From NCBI GenBank assembly GCA_028280615.1, contig JANQLK010000052.1, positions 62,001 to 126,000 on the forward strand: a stretch of DNA of 64,000 bases, written 5' to 3'. Position 1 is the first letter of the stretch, and each line of letters opens with the position of its first letter. This document shows, piece after piece, positions 1-8,347 of this stretch. The position numbers were made by a program, and so were the translations under genes. Under the pieces are notes generated by a model. That model did not search any database. It was not told the DNA's origin and saw nothing but the letters and a program-made list of their open reading frames with translations. Origin of the DNA: Woeseiaceae bacterium. GTDB taxonomy: Bacteria > Pseudomonadota > Gammaproteobacteria > Steroidobacterales > Woeseiaceae.

Positions 1-390
1 GCCCGCAACCGCCACGGCCTCGACTTCCACCAGCCATTCCGGCTCCACAAGCCCCGCGACGATCACGGTGGTAATGGCGGGGCTGACCCCGTCGAGCATG
101 GCCTTGCGGACGTCGACGAGCTCACCCATGTCGCCGCGGCGGATCAGGAAGAACGACATCTTGGCAATGTCGCCGAACCCGAGACCGGCCTCGCCGAGCA
201 CCCGCCCGACATTCTCGATGGCGTTGACACACTGCCCGCGGAAGCTCTGCGGCACGGTGCCGTCCGGGCCGGCACCGATCTGCCCGGACACGTAGACCGT
301 GCGCGGGTCGCCGGCGGCGACGCCGTGTGCGTAGATGCCGGCATAGCGCCGGTCGACGGGGTAGGGGTTCAAGCGAACGGCGGCGGGCAT
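1..390 (-). CDS. RidA (YjgF/YER057c/UK114) family protein, C-terminus cut by window edge
   Basis: 130 residues are present; the C-terminal end runs off the left edge. The start is the ATG at 388-390. The sequence has the RidA-family pattern: a VYVSGQIG strand, a Q-x(2)-N-A-I-E-N-V-G-R-V-L-x-E-A-G helix, and the terminal EWLVEVEAVA strand. Classical RidA deaminates reactive enamine/imine intermediates such as 2-aminoacrylate and uses an Arg in a P-A-R-[ST] motif. Here the equivalent site reads P-A-I-T, so the Arg appears to be replaced, which suggests one of the Rid subfamilies without that activity. It diverges from a LysR-type regulator 92 bp away, which may control it (inferred from position). 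Family call is firm; exact function is unknown. Confidence 0.85.
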   Translation of the reverse strand, partial: MPAAVRLNPYPVDRRYAGIYAHGVAAGDPRTVYVSGQIGAGPDGTVPQSFRGQCVNAIENVGRVLGEAGLGFGDIAKMSFFLIRRGDMGELVDVRKAMLDGVSPAITTVIVAGLVEPEWLVEVEAVAVAG

Positions 391-429
391 GGCGTGACTC
401 CGGGGTTCGTTAGCGACGTGTACAGCCTA

Positions 430-443
430 ATTGCCGAGCAAAT
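430..443. promoter_or_regulatory. candidate LysR-type operator between the RidA and LysR genes
   Basis: The 92-bp divergent spacer contains TTGC-cga-GCAA, a short interrupted dyad that fits the loose T-N11-A pattern of LysR-type boxes. The DNA just before the LysR start is A+T rich (around 468-482) and could hold a promoter. No strong ribosome binding site precedes the LysR ATG. This is pattern evidence only. Confidence 0.3.
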
Positions 444-482
444 CGCGAAAAACCCGCCGCAAGATGAAATAATAGTGACAAT

Positions 483-1400
483 ATGTCATTAATTGTGCCG
501 AATCTGACAGCCGCGCAGGTTGCCGTGCTCGTCGCGGAACACGGCTCGTTCGTGGCCGCCGCACGGACGCTCGGTCTGTCCGCCTCGGCGGCCAGCAAGG
601 CGCTGTCGCGCCTGGAGGACGAGCTTGGCGTGCGGCTTTTCAAACGCACGACCCGCAGCGTCCGCCTGACCCCGGCCGGACAGCGCTTCGTGCAAGGCGC
701 CGGGCCGCTGCTCGCCGAGTTCCGAACGTTGGTGGCGGACGTCGCCGGCGAGGTCGGGGCGGTGCAGGGGCCGCTCAGAATCAGTGCCCCGGAAACGTTC
801 GGGCGCCGCGTGCTCACTCCGCTGTTGCCCGGGTTCCTGGCCATGCACGCGGACGTGGATGCCGAGTTGCTGCTCGCCGACCGCCTCGTCGATTTGGCCG
901 CGGAACCGATCGACGTCGCTATTCGCAGCGGGCCGCTGGCCGACAGCGCGACGCTGGTTGCCCGGCCCTTGCTTAACGATCCGCTCGTGGTCATCGCCGG
1001 CGCCGACTACGCCGCGGCGAACCGACCGGTGACGGCGCCCGACGACCTGTCGGCGCACCGCGCCGTCGTCTTTCGCAACGCCCGCACAGGCCGCGAAGAG
1101 CCCTGGCGTTTCAGCGGCGGCGTGAGCCGGCGGATGCACGGCGGCCTGGTCGTAAGCGACATGGAAGCCGCGTTCGAACTCGCCGCCGCCGGCGCCGGTC
1201 TCGCACAGGTTCCGCAGTACCTGGCGCGCGCGGCAATCGCCGACGGCCGGGTGGTCGAATTGATGCCTGAGCTGCGGCCAGACCCGGTCATGTACTCGGC
1301 GCTGTACCTGGACCGGCGCTACGTTATGCCGTCGATCCGCGCGTTCATCGACTATCTGGTGCGGCCGCGCGTCCTGCCTATGCCGTCGCGAACACGCTAG
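483..1400 (+). CDS. LysR-family transcriptional regulator
   Basis: A 305-residue protein, the usual length for the family. An N-terminal winged helix-turn-helix (about residues 10-65, with AARTLGLSASAASKALSRLE followed by LGVRLFKRTTRSVRLTPAG) is followed by a periplasmic-binding-protein-like effector domain (about 90-295) typical of the CrgA-like subgroup. LysR regulators bind DNA as tetramers and respond to a small-molecule ligand. The gene is divergent from the RidA-family gene, the classic arrangement for a LysR regulator and its target, so control of that gene is a reasonable inference. The ligand cannot be predicted. The first ATG is used because no better in-frame start follows before the helix-turn-helix. 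Confidence 0.9.
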   Translation: MSLIVPNLTAAQVAVLVAEHGSFVAAARTLGLSASAASKALSRLEDELGVRLFKRTTRSVRLTPAGQRFVQGAGPLLAEFRTLVADVAGEVGAVQGPLRISAPETFGRRVLTPLLPGFLAMHADVDAELLLADRLVDLAAEPIDVAIRSGPLADSATLVARPLLNDPLVVIAGADYAAANRPVTAPDDLSAHRAVVFRNARTGREEPWRFSGGVSRRMHGGLVVSDMEAAFELAAAGAGLAQVPQYLARAAIADGRVVELMPELRPDPVMYSALYLDRRYVMPSIRAFIDYLVRPRVLPMPSRTR

Positions 1401-1434
1401 AGCGATCGCGGCTATCCAGTTGAGAGGAGAATTC

Positions 1435-2190
1435 ATGGCAAAGATGGATGCAGGGTTTCGTCGCAGTCGGGAGACTATTTTCGAACGTGAAGTAGAGAAT
1501 CTTGACAATCTGCGCACGATCAATCCTAAGAGAGTCTTAGGGAGTCTGAGTAGCACAATAGCAATCTTGCTGGACTTGTTGGTGTTCGCGAATGAAACGC
1601 CGTCGTTGGCCCTGGCGGAATTCAAGGAGAAGCGGGGAGGCGAGCTATTGGAATTGTGGGACCGAGAGTACGCAATCGTTGCCGCAATGTTCGAGCGCGG
1701 CGAGGTGAACTCTCAGTACCTGCCGCAGTTTGCGCAACTCTATCAGATCATGTTCTTCAGCTGGTTTGCACGGAAGTATCAACATACAGAAAAGTACCTG
1801 ACCGATGTGCGCAAGGGCATGGAAGCGTTAAACGCCGTAACCGTCGGCAAATACACGACCGATATGCTTCTGACTCTCGAGCGTTTCGTTGGCAAGCGAG
1901 ACGCGGCGTATCCCGCCAGCAAATATCAATACGACAAGTACGTGCTGCCCATGCGGCACTATTTGGAGTTGATGCAGAACGTCGCAGCAGGAAAGAGCCT
2001 GGTCGATCTGATTGCGGAGATCGATACTGATTTCGAGGCACGCAATACGAACAAGCGGCTCAATCCCGATGGCTACGGAGTCCTCGGTACCGGCAAGATT
2101 CCAGCGCGATGGGATTTTTACAAGTACGCGGTGCTCCAGTATGCCAAAGACCACTATCCGCACATGCGCGACGTCGAACTATCCTGGTGA
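1435..2190 (+). CDS. hypothetical cytosolic, mostly helical protein
   Basis: A 251-residue protein I do not recognise. The ATG at 1435 is chosen because AGAGGAGA sits just upstream, giving a strong ribosome binding site; the reading frame could extend only a few codons further to a TTG. There is no signal peptide or transmembrane segment. The sequence is rich in amphipathic helices and in Tyr, Lys and Glu, with aromatic clusters such as QIMFFSWFARKYQ and RWDFYKYAVLQYAKDHYP. Its DNA is visibly poorer in G+C than the flanking genes (for example around 1470-1560), which hints at horizontal acquisition. The stop TGA is the first three bases of a recurring TGACTCAGGACACTA motif. No domain or catalytic motif is evident. 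Confidence 0.75.
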   Translation: MAKMDAGFRRSRETIFEREVENLDNLRTINPKRVLGSLSSTIAILLDLLVFANETPSLALAEFKEKRGGELLELWDREYAIVAAMFERGEVNSQYLPQFAQLYQIMFFSWFARKYQHTEKYLTDVRKGMEALNAVTVGKYTTDMLLTLERFVGKRDAAYPASKYQYDKYVLPMRHYLELMQNVAAGKSLVDLIAEIDTDFEARNTNKRLNPDGYGVLGTGKIPARWDFYKYAVLQYAKDHYPHMRDVELSW

Positions 2191-2203
2191 CTCAGGACAC
2201 TAC
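2188..2203 (+). repeat. short dispersed motif TGACTCAGGACACTA at a stop codon
   Basis: The motif starts with the stop codon of the upstream gene. It is one of several copies of TGACTCA[CG]G[AG]CACTA(G) in the window (others at 29291 and 34606), and its end matches the terminus of the 165-bp palindrome at 25509-25673. It looks like a remnant or solo end of that repeat family. Confidence 0.5.
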
Positions 2204-2308
2204 CGTTTCCTTTTTGCTTGCAACGGCTGTCCGTCGCAGCTTTACCGCAATAGCGCAGGACTTCTCCGACGCGGGGTAGTCAAAGGCGTCCCGAAGTAAG
2301 TTGGCGGC

Positions 2309-2791
2309 TCATCGCGCGCCGACCAGCGCGTGAGGCACCGTCGTGCCATTGGGTACGTACTTGCCTTTTTCGGAATCGTAAAGCAGCTCGATGACTCGAA
2401 TGACGCAACTGTTGTTGGCCGCGGGAATCGTGTTGATCTCACCCAGAGCGACGATCGCATAGCGCATCGACGCGGCCAGATCCACTTCAATCGTTCCGCA
2501 GTCCAGCCGGGAACTGACGGCCGAAGAAACCAAATTCACTACACCCAGGTGAAACCGCGTTTTTCCGGGCAGTACCTCACCAATAGTCATACCGTCGCCT
2601 TTGGATCTATGAGCGGTATTGCCGTTGACGGAGTAGAGAACCGTAGGGCGGCGAACTTCAATCGTTGCAACTTCAGCGGCTTGCAATGCCTGGCCTTGGT
2701 AGCCTTGAAAAGCGTGTTCTGCGCACGCGGTAGTTCCAGCAATCAGCACGATGCACGCGGAAATAAAACCACCGCCATTTACGGACTTCAT
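2309..2791 (-). CDS. hypothetical exported protein
   Basis: A 160-residue protein. The ATG at 2789-2791 is preferred over a GTG one codon upstream because GGAGG lies six bases before it. The N-terminus has one Lys then a hydrophobic stretch ending near TTACA-EH (about residue 24), consistent with a Sec signal peptide; the Cys lacks a good lipobox. The mature part looks beta-rich, with a possible disulfide between the Cys residues in the DCGTIEVD and SCVIRV segments. No family is recognised. It converges on the gene ending at 2190 with about 118 bp between, and the DNA is less G+C rich than the rest of the window. Export is well supported; function is unknown. Confidence 0.65.
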   Translation of the reverse strand: MKSVNGGGFISACIVLIAGTTACAEHAFQGYQGQALQAAEVATIEVRRPTVLYSVNGNTAHRSKGDGMTIGEVLPGKTRFHLGVVNLVSSAVSSRLDCGTIEVDLAASMRYAIVALGEINTIPAANNSCVIRVIELLYDSEKGKYVPNGTTVPHALVGAR

Positions 2792-2882
2792 CACCTACCT
2801 CCGGGCGAAGGGAGCGTTCTCCAAGTATACGGTGTCTACTGCCTCTCGCCGCGACCGATCCAGGACGGCTGATCGCTTGAAG

Positions 2883-2916
2883 AAAAAGGACCGGCGAACC
2901 TCCAGGGGCCCGCCGG
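2883..2916 (-). terminator. probable Rho-independent terminator of the beta-propeller lipoprotein gene
   Basis: On the minus strand, just past the stop at 2925, CCGGCG (2911-2916) pairs with CGCCGG (2891-2896) across a 14-base loop and is followed a few bases later by TTTTTCTT. The stem is short and the T run is offset by three bases, so this is moderately supported. Confidence 0.45.
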
Positions 2917-2924
2917 CCAAGCTA

Positions 2925-4880
2925 TCAGAATGGTCCGTTGACGATAGTCGGCGAGTGCCACATCGCGGACCAGACCGACTCGTCCAGCACGAAGTACACG
3001 GCGTCATCGTGCAGAAACGCCCGGTGCCGGGTTGACCACGGGAAGTACTTGTCGACCGGCAGCGCGATCCGTCCCGCCCGCACCAGCGATGCGAGCGCGG
3101 GTGTCGTCTTGTCGTGAATCTCGAACAGGTTCAGCGCGGGCCGGTAGACGCTGCTTATCGTCACGTCGCCGGTGTCCTCGACCGGTATGGCGAAGCGGTC
3201 GACGGCGCCGACGTCGGCCAGGTAAGTGAACGCATGACGGTTGTGCAGCGCCTCGGAGTAGGCCCACGGCTCACTGATCGGCAGGCTGCCGCGAGACAGC
3301 GGCGTGCTGATCGTGCTGACGTCGAACAGCTCGAGCTTCAGGCGGCCGAGCTCGTCGCGCCCGAGGCCGAGCAACAGATCGCCTGTCACCGGGTGCAGGA
3401 AGTCGGAGACGCCGGTGACGATCAGTTCTCCGGCGATCGCGGGATCCGTCGGATCGGCGAGATCGAGCACGTACAGCGGATCGATGCGTTCGAAGGTCAC
3501 GGCGTAGGCGCGGTCGGCGAGAAACCGGACGCCGTAAAGCTCTTCGTTCGGTTTGCCGATGGGCGCTGGTCTCGCGTCGTTCGGCAGTTCACCGACGATG
3601 TCGAGTGCGCGCCGCGAAGCCGACTCGCGCAGGACGTACAGCTTGTGGTCGACGAAGTCCGCGTTATCGTCGCGGTAGATCGACGGCATGACACGCAGGT
3701 CGCCCATATGCTCGCTCATGCGGAAATCCGTCTGGCCGCCGCGCCAGAGCTGGCCTTCGACTTCACCGCTGCCGCGATACGTCGGACCGTTCGGCAGAAG
3801 GGCGAACTTGTGAATCCGGGTACGAACGTCGTCGGGCAGCATGTAGCCCACGACCTGCGGAAAGTAGATCGACGACTCGCTGACATACACGCCGTACGCA
3901 TCGTCGGCAATGCAGGTATTCGTGAACGAGCCAGGATCGTCGATGGGAACGGCCGTGATGCTCGTAACCACCGGGTAACCCGGCACACGCGCGTCATTGC
4001 TGACCCAGCACTGCGCCGGATCGACGAGCTCCCTGGTCTGGCCGTCAATCGTGATCGTCGGCAGCAAATCGTCGAGCGTCACGTTGGCGAGTACAGATCT
4101 GTTTTGCTCCACCGCGGCGGGCGTCGACGGGTTCAGGATCACGCCGTCAATGCCCGGAGCGTAGCGGCTGACGATGTACACGATGTCGCCGATACGGCGG
4201 CTTTCGACGAACACGCCGTCGATGCTGACGTCGGCGATCAGCGACGGTGCGCTCTCGTCGGCCGTGTCGTACACGCGATAGCCCAGCCGTTCCTCGATCC
4301 AGTAGGCCGGCACCGTGAACGCTCTGCCGAAGTGGCCGAACATGGCTTCCGCGGTCAGCGCAAACAGCGTGTCGTCGTCGATGTACATGCCCTGCACCGT
4401 GACGTCCTCGGGCAGCGGTATGCTGCTGGTCAGCATCGCATTGCCCGTGGATGGATCCGTCTCGAGTAACCGTATCGAGGCCTCGGCCGGATTGCCGGTG
4501 TTGTCCGAACCGTCCGCGACTTCCGTGGTCAGAATGAAGCAGCAGTCAGGATAGCGGCGCGGCGCCACGTACATGTGCTCCCCGTCGTAGCGTACGGCGT
4601 CGAATTCGTCGACGTTGGGCTCCTGCGTGTAGGTACCCGAGAACCCGCCGCTACCGGCATCGGTGGGCTCCGTCGCGAGCGCCGTACTTGTAGACTGGCC
4701 GGCCGGCGTCATGGTTGTGAGGCCCGCCTTGATCGACGCTTCGAGCTCAGCGGCCGACGCAACGGCGCGCAGCATACCGGCCTCCGAATCCGGCGGGGCC
4801 ACCGAGATCGACGAGCCGTCGCAAGCCGGCAGCACGACGAATACGAGCAGCAGAAACATGCCAAGCGATCTGAACTGCAT
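2925..4880 (-). CDS. secreted beta-propeller-domain lipoprotein
   Basis: A 651-residue protein. The N-terminus (MQFRSLGMFLLLVFVVLPAC) is a lipoprotein signal peptide with a VLPAC lipobox, so it is probably lipid-anchored at Cys20. After a low-complexity linker of about 80 residues comes a long beta-propeller with repeated V-D-E-F-D-A-V-R-Y-D-G-E-H-M-Y-V and Y-V-S-E-S-S-I-Y-F style blades. This is the family usually annotated as beta propeller domain (PF09826), found in secreted proteins of unknown role. Many paired Asp residues suggest calcium or surface interactions. It has no operon partner: the gene upstream (MipA) is divergent and a terminator-like hairpin follows it. The domain call rests on overall resemblance; no catalytic residues are claimed. 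Confidence 0.8.
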   Translation of the reverse strand: MQFRSLGMFLLLVFVVLPACDGSSISVAPPDSEAGMLRAVASAAELEASIKAGLTTMTPAGQSTSTALATEPTDAGSGGFSGTYTQEPNVDEFDAVRYDGEHMYVAPRRYPDCCFILTTEVADGSDNTGNPAEASIRLLETDPSTGNAMLTSSIPLPEDVTVQGMYIDDDTLFALTAEAMFGHFGRAFTVPAYWIEERLGYRVYDTADESAPSLIADVSIDGVFVESRRIGDIVYIVSRYAPGIDGVILNPSTPAAVEQNRSVLANVTLDDLLPTITIDGQTRELVDPAQCWVSNDARVPGYPVVTSITAVPIDDPGSFTNTCIADDAYGVYVSESSIYFPQVVGYMLPDDVRTRIHKFALLPNGPTYRGSGEVEGQLWRGGQTDFRMSEHMGDLRVMPSIYRDDNADFVDHKLYVLRESASRRALDIVGELPNDARPAPIGKPNEELYGVRFLADRAYAVTFERIDPLYVLDLADPTDPAIAGELIVTGVSDFLHPVTGDLLLGLGRDELGRLKLELFDVSTISTPLSRGSLPISEPWAYSEALHNRHAFTYLADVGAVDRFAIPVEDTGDVTISSVYRPALNLFEIHDKTTPALASLVRAGRIALPVDKYFPWSTRHRAFLHDDAVYFVLDESVWSAMWHSPTIVNGPF

Positions 4881-5083
4881 TTTGTTCTCCCTCGTGTGGA
4901 TTGTTCAGCGCCAGACTAGGCGCTTCCCGACGCTCGATCTGTGGCAAAAGTTGCGCGACTTTGTCAGGATTTGTCACGGCGCCGATACACACTTTTCGAC
5001 AATTTCGATACAGCTTCCCTACCGCACTACCGGCCGCCCTGGCGACAATACGAGGACGTCCAATCCTTCTAAGGTCTATCGAT

Positions 5084-5869
5084 ATGCGAGTCCTCACGAC
5101 ACTGCTTGTGCTGCTGGCCCCGGCCAGTGCGATAGCGGATGAATCGCCGTGGCGGCTCGGGGCCGCGCTCGGCTATGGCGAGCGCGGCAATCCGCTGGTC
5201 TTTTCCGACGACGTGCCGATCGTCGTCGATCTCGATATCGCGTGGTTCGGGAAGCGGCTCTTCTTTGACAACGGCGATCTCGGTTACACATTGGTCGACA
5301 ACGCACGTTTCACGGGCAGTCTGATGGCGCGCGTGCAGAGCGACCAGGTATTTTTCGGCCGCACGAATTTCCGCTTCGTGAACATCGACGCCGTGGGCAA
5401 CGCGCTGGCCGAAGCGGTGCCTTTCGAGGTGCCGGATCGGGATTTCGCGGGCGAAGCCGGCGTCGAGATCCTGAGCGACGGCGGCTGGGGCTTCCTGCAG
5501 CTCAACGCCTACCATGACGTTACCGGTGTACACGACGGCTACGAAGTCGCCGCCGAGTATGGCGTCGGATTCAGAAGCAACCGCTGGTACTTCGAGCCCG
5601 GTCTGTCGATCGCCTACAAGAGCAAGGCGCTCAACGACTACTACTGGGGCGTCCGGCCGGAGGAAAGCAACGAAGCCTTACCCGTGTACGAGGCCGGCGA
5701 TGGCATCAACGTCGGCGCGAGTCTCCGCGTCAGCTATCACTTCTCGAAAGAGTGGGCATTCCGCCTGGGACTCGACGTCGAACGCCTGAACGATGAGGCG
5801 GCCGACAGTCCGATCGTCGCCGAGGACTACGTACTCGGCTGGTTCGCCGGAATGAGCTACCGGTTTTAA
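5084..5869 (+). CDS. MipA/OmpV family outer-membrane protein
   Basis: A 261-residue protein. The ATG at 5084 gives a good signal peptide (MRVLTTLLVLLAPASAIADE). The mature sequence alternates polar and hydrophobic residues in beta-strands and ends in the Phe of MSYRF, the outer-membrane barrel signature. Family features include W-R-L-G-A-A-L-G-Y-G near the start and the central Y-W-G-V segment. MipA-like proteins are barrels, described as scaffolds for MltA/PBP1B in E. coli and as antibiotic-responsive proteins elsewhere. It is first in a tight operon: DUF3019 starts three bases after its stop and the two-component genes follow with overlaps, so the four are very probably co-transcribed. Confidence 0.9.
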   Translation: MRVLTTLLVLLAPASAIADESPWRLGAALGYGERGNPLVFSDDVPIVVDLDIAWFGKRLFFDNGDLGYTLVDNARFTGSLMARVQSDQVFFGRTNFRFVNIDAVGNALAEAVPFEVPDRDFAGEAGVEILSDGGWGFLQLNAYHDVTGVHDGYEVAAEYGVGFRSNRWYFEPGLSIAYKSKALNDYYWGVRPEESNEALPVYEAGDGINVGASLRVSYHFSKEWAFRLGLDVERLNDEAADSPIVAEDYVLGWFAGMSYRF

Positions 5870-5871
5870 GT

Positions 5872-6279
5872 ATGCGTCCCGTGTCGAAGAACACCGCCAC
5901 GTTAGCGCTGCTCGCGCCGCTGCTCGCGCTGGCCGATGGGACGCCGCCGGACGTCGAGATCACGGTGAAACCGCGGCTCTGCATCGTCGACAAGCGCACG
6001 CCGGCCTGCGAATCGACGTTTACGGTCGCCTGGCGCAGTCGGGAAACGGGGTACTATTGCGTTTTCAACGAGTTGGAGCCGGATGCCCTGCACTGCTGGC
6101 CGCAGCAGTCCGCCGGACGGCTGGACGATGAGCGGCGCGTCAGCGAGGCGTTCAGTTACACGCTCAATGAAGGCGAGGACGGGCCGGCCGTCGCCACGGC
6201 CGTGGTCGAAGTGCTCGAAAAGGGCTCGGACGATCGCCGGCGCCGCCGGCGAACGCGGCATGTCTGGGACATACTTTGA
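5872..6279 (+). CDS. DUF3019 domain-containing exported protein
   Basis: A 135-residue protein with a short hydrophobic N-terminus ending about LLALADG, consistent with export. The body has the DUF3019 pattern: V-K-P-R-L-C-I-V followed by C-x-S-T-F-T-V-A-W, then Y-Y-C-V-F and a final basic segment ending in W-D-I-L. Three or four Cys residues could form disulfides in the periplasm. DUF3019 genes are typically found next to MipA/OmpV and an OmpR/RstB-like two-component pair, exactly as here. The coding sequence follows MipA by two bases and overlaps the response regulator by four bases. A role as periplasmic partner of the barrel or of the sensor is inferred from this arrangement. Confidence 0.85.
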   Translation: MRPVSKNTATLALLAPLLALADGTPPDVEITVKPRLCIVDKRTPACESTFTVAWRSRETGYYCVFNELEPDALHCWPQQSAGRLDDERRVSEAFSYTLNEGEDGPAVATAVVEVLEKGSDDRRRRRRTRHVWDIL

Positions 6280-6986
6280 GCGAACGAGCTGTGGATATCC
6301 TTCTGGTCGAAGACGATCGGCGCCTTGCCGATCTGACTGCCGAGTACCTGCGCCAGAACGGTTTCTCGGTGGCACTCGAAGCGCGCGGTGACCGGGCGCT
6401 GGCGCGATTTCGCGAAACGATGCCGCGCATCGTGCTGCTCGACCTGATGCTGCCCGGCAAGCCCGGTCTCGAGATCTGTCGGGAGCTGCGCGAGGAGTTC
6501 GACGGGCCGATCCTGATCTTCACGGCGCGCGACTCCGACATCGATGAGGTCATCGGCCTCGAGGCGGGGGCCGACGACTACGTCGCGAAACCGGTCGATC
6601 CGATGGTGCTGCTGGCGAGAACACGTGCCCTGTTGCGTCGCTTCAGGGATACCGGGCGCGGCGAGTCCGCGAGCCGCGACCTCGTGCTCGGGAGCTTGCG
6701 CATCAGCCCGACGTCTCAGCAGGTGTGGCTCGACGGCAGGCCGGTCGAGCTGACGACGCACGAATTCGAGCTTCTGCATCTGCTGGCGAAACAGGCCGGC
6801 CACGTGCTGTCACGCAAGGAGATCTTCCGCTCGATACGCGGTATCGAGTATGACGGCCTGGACCGCTCGATCGACGGCCGCGTGTCGAAACTGCGCCGCA
6901 AGCTGGACGACGACGGCAACCCGCCGCAGCGTATCAAGACCGTTTGGGGCAAAGGCTACCTGCTGGTGCCCGATGCATGGGGCTGA
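6276..6986 (+). CDS. OmpR/RstA-type response regulator
   Basis: A 236-residue protein. A receiver domain (residues 7-120) has the acidic pocket E12-D13-D14, phosphoacceptor D56 in IVLLDLMLP, conserved T83 and K105 (YVAKP). A C-terminal winged-helix DNA-binding domain (about 135-232) carries LTTHEFELLHLLAKQAG and ends in IKTVWGKGYLLVP. The start is a TTG at 6276 overlapping the DUF3019 stop; a GTG at 6291 would remove only five residues and is an alternative. The gene overlaps the histidine kinase downstream, so the two are translationally coupled. It probably autoregulates the MipA operon, the usual behaviour of this family, but no operator was identified. Confidence 0.93.
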   Translation: MSERAVDILLVEDDRRLADLTAEYLRQNGFSVALEARGDRALARFRETMPRIVLLDLMLPGKPGLEICRELREEFDGPILIFTARDSDIDEVIGLEAGADDYVAKPVDPMVLLARTRALLRRFRDTGRGESASRDLVLGSLRISPTSQQVWLDGRPVELTTHEFELLHLLAKQAGHVLSRKEIFRSIRGIEYDGLDRSIDGRVSKLRRKLDDDGNPPQRIKTVWGKGYLLVPDAWG

Positions 6987-8316
6987 CGGCGTGAGGCTCC
7001 CCGGCTTCGGCGGCCATTTCCGGCTGCTGTTTCGCAGCTACCTGGTCCTCGTCGCCGGCCTGCTCGCGGTTGCCATCGTGCTCGACTTCGCCTTCGAGCG
7101 ATTGCAGTCGGCGACGGCGCCCGCCGTCGAACCCGGTATCGAAGCGACACTCAGACTCGTCGAATCCGAGCTGGCCGCATCGCCGGCCGCGGAACGTAAC
7201 CGGGTTGCTGCCGCGATCGGCGAAGCGGCCGGCATCCCGGTCCGCCTGCTCGCAAGGGACGACGTAGCGGATTTCGGCTCGCTGAAGGCCGGCGACGATG
7301 CGATCCGGGTGCTCGGCGACGCGGAAGGCAATACCTATTATCTGTTCGACGCGCCCGATCTCGGGGCGCTGATCTACCTGGGACCCGTCACTCCGCCGGC
7401 GCGCGGTACGCTGTTCCGCCTCGTACCGCCGCTCTTTTACCTGTCCATATTCGTTCTGGTCGGTCTCTGGCTGCGGCCGCTCCTGAAGGACATCGACCGG
7501 ATGACGAGCTCCGCGAGCCGCTTCGCGGCAGACTACCGCGTGCCTCTGAGAACGGCCGAGCAAACCACGCAGCTGACGTCACTGGCACGGAGTCTCGATG
7601 CGATGTCGGCCCGCATCGGCGGCCTGATACAGAGTCAGAAGGAGCTCATTGCCGCGATGTCCCACGAGATGCGCACCCCCCTGGCGCGAATTCGATTTGC
7701 ACTGGCGGTCATGGAGAAGGACGCTGACCCGCCGCTCCGCCGGCGTCTCGCAGACGTCAACAGCGACGTTCAGGAGATCGACGCGCTGATCGCGTCGATG
7801 CTCGACTACGCGCGGCTCGACCATCCAGAGCTGCGCATGAATTGGCAGTCGGTCCCGATCGAGCCCTGGCTGAAGCTGCAGCGGGACCGCTTCGAGTTGC
7901 CCGATACGGACATCGAGCTCGATTTCGACGATGCTCCGGACGTCGCAACGATGGACCCGCGGCTGATGGCGCTAGCCGTCAGCAATCTCCTCGGCAATGC
8001 CGTGCGATACGGCCGCGGGCGTATCCGCCTGGCGTTCGAAGAGCTCGAGGAACGTTTCCGGATCCGTGTCGAAGACGACGGCGACGGCATACCCTATGAC
8101 GCGCGCGAGACCGTTTTCAAGGCGTTTACCCGTGTGGACGACAGCCGCGCGCGCGACACCGGCGGCTACGGACTTGGGCTCGCGATCGTTGCACGCGTTG
8201 CTGCCCTGCACGGCGGCAGCGCGACGGCAGACGCGTCCGAGGCACTCGGCGGCGCGAACTTTGCGATCGAGTGGCCGCGAGACGCGGCGGGTGGTGGTAT
8301 CGATCGATTGAGTTGA
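6973..8316 (+). CDS. RstB-like sensor histidine kinase
   Basis: 447 residues if the ATG at 6973 is used, overlapping the response regulator by 14 bases; a GTG at 6991 is the alternative. Two transmembrane helices (about residues 18-40 and 150-175) bracket a periplasmic sensor of about 110 residues. HAMP, dimerisation and catalytic domains follow. The H-box is MSHEMRTPLARIRF with phosphorylated H231, the N-box is NLLGNAVRYG, and the ATP lid has DDGDGIP and GGYGLGLAIV. It is the cognate kinase of the response regulator, judged by overlap. The input is unknown; in related MipA/DUF3019 operons the system has been linked to envelope or antibiotic stress, which here is inference. The gene ends 31 bp from the convergent OmpA-domain gene. 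Confidence 0.92.
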   Translation: MHGADGVRLPGFGGHFRLLFRSYLVLVAGLLAVAIVLDFAFERLQSATAPAVEPGIEATLRLVESELAASPAAERNRVAAAIGEAAGIPVRLLARDDVADFGSLKAGDDAIRVLGDAEGNTYYLFDAPDLGALIYLGPVTPPARGTLFRLVPPLFYLSIFVLVGLWLRPLLKDIDRMTSSASRFAADYRVPLRTAEQTTQLTSLARSLDAMSARIGGLIQSQKELIAAMSHEMRTPLARIRFALAVMEKDADPPLRRRLADVNSDVQEIDALIASMLDYARLDHPELRMNWQSVPIEPWLKLQRDRFELPDTDIELDFDDAPDVATMDPRLMALAVSNLLGNAVRYGRGRIRLAFEELEERFRIRVEDDGDGIPYDARETVFKAFTRVDDSRARDTGGYGLGLAIVARVAALHGGSATADASEALGGANFAIEWPRDAAGGGIDRLS

Positions 8317-8347
8317 GGCGACCGGCGAGTGCTTCGTCTATCCGATG

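Noticed and set aside
3114..4469. 451-codon frame antisense to the beta-propeller lipoprotein gene
   Set aside because: It has no ribosome binding site, no domain and the composition expected of a shadow frame. The minus-strand gene has a lipobox and propeller motifs.
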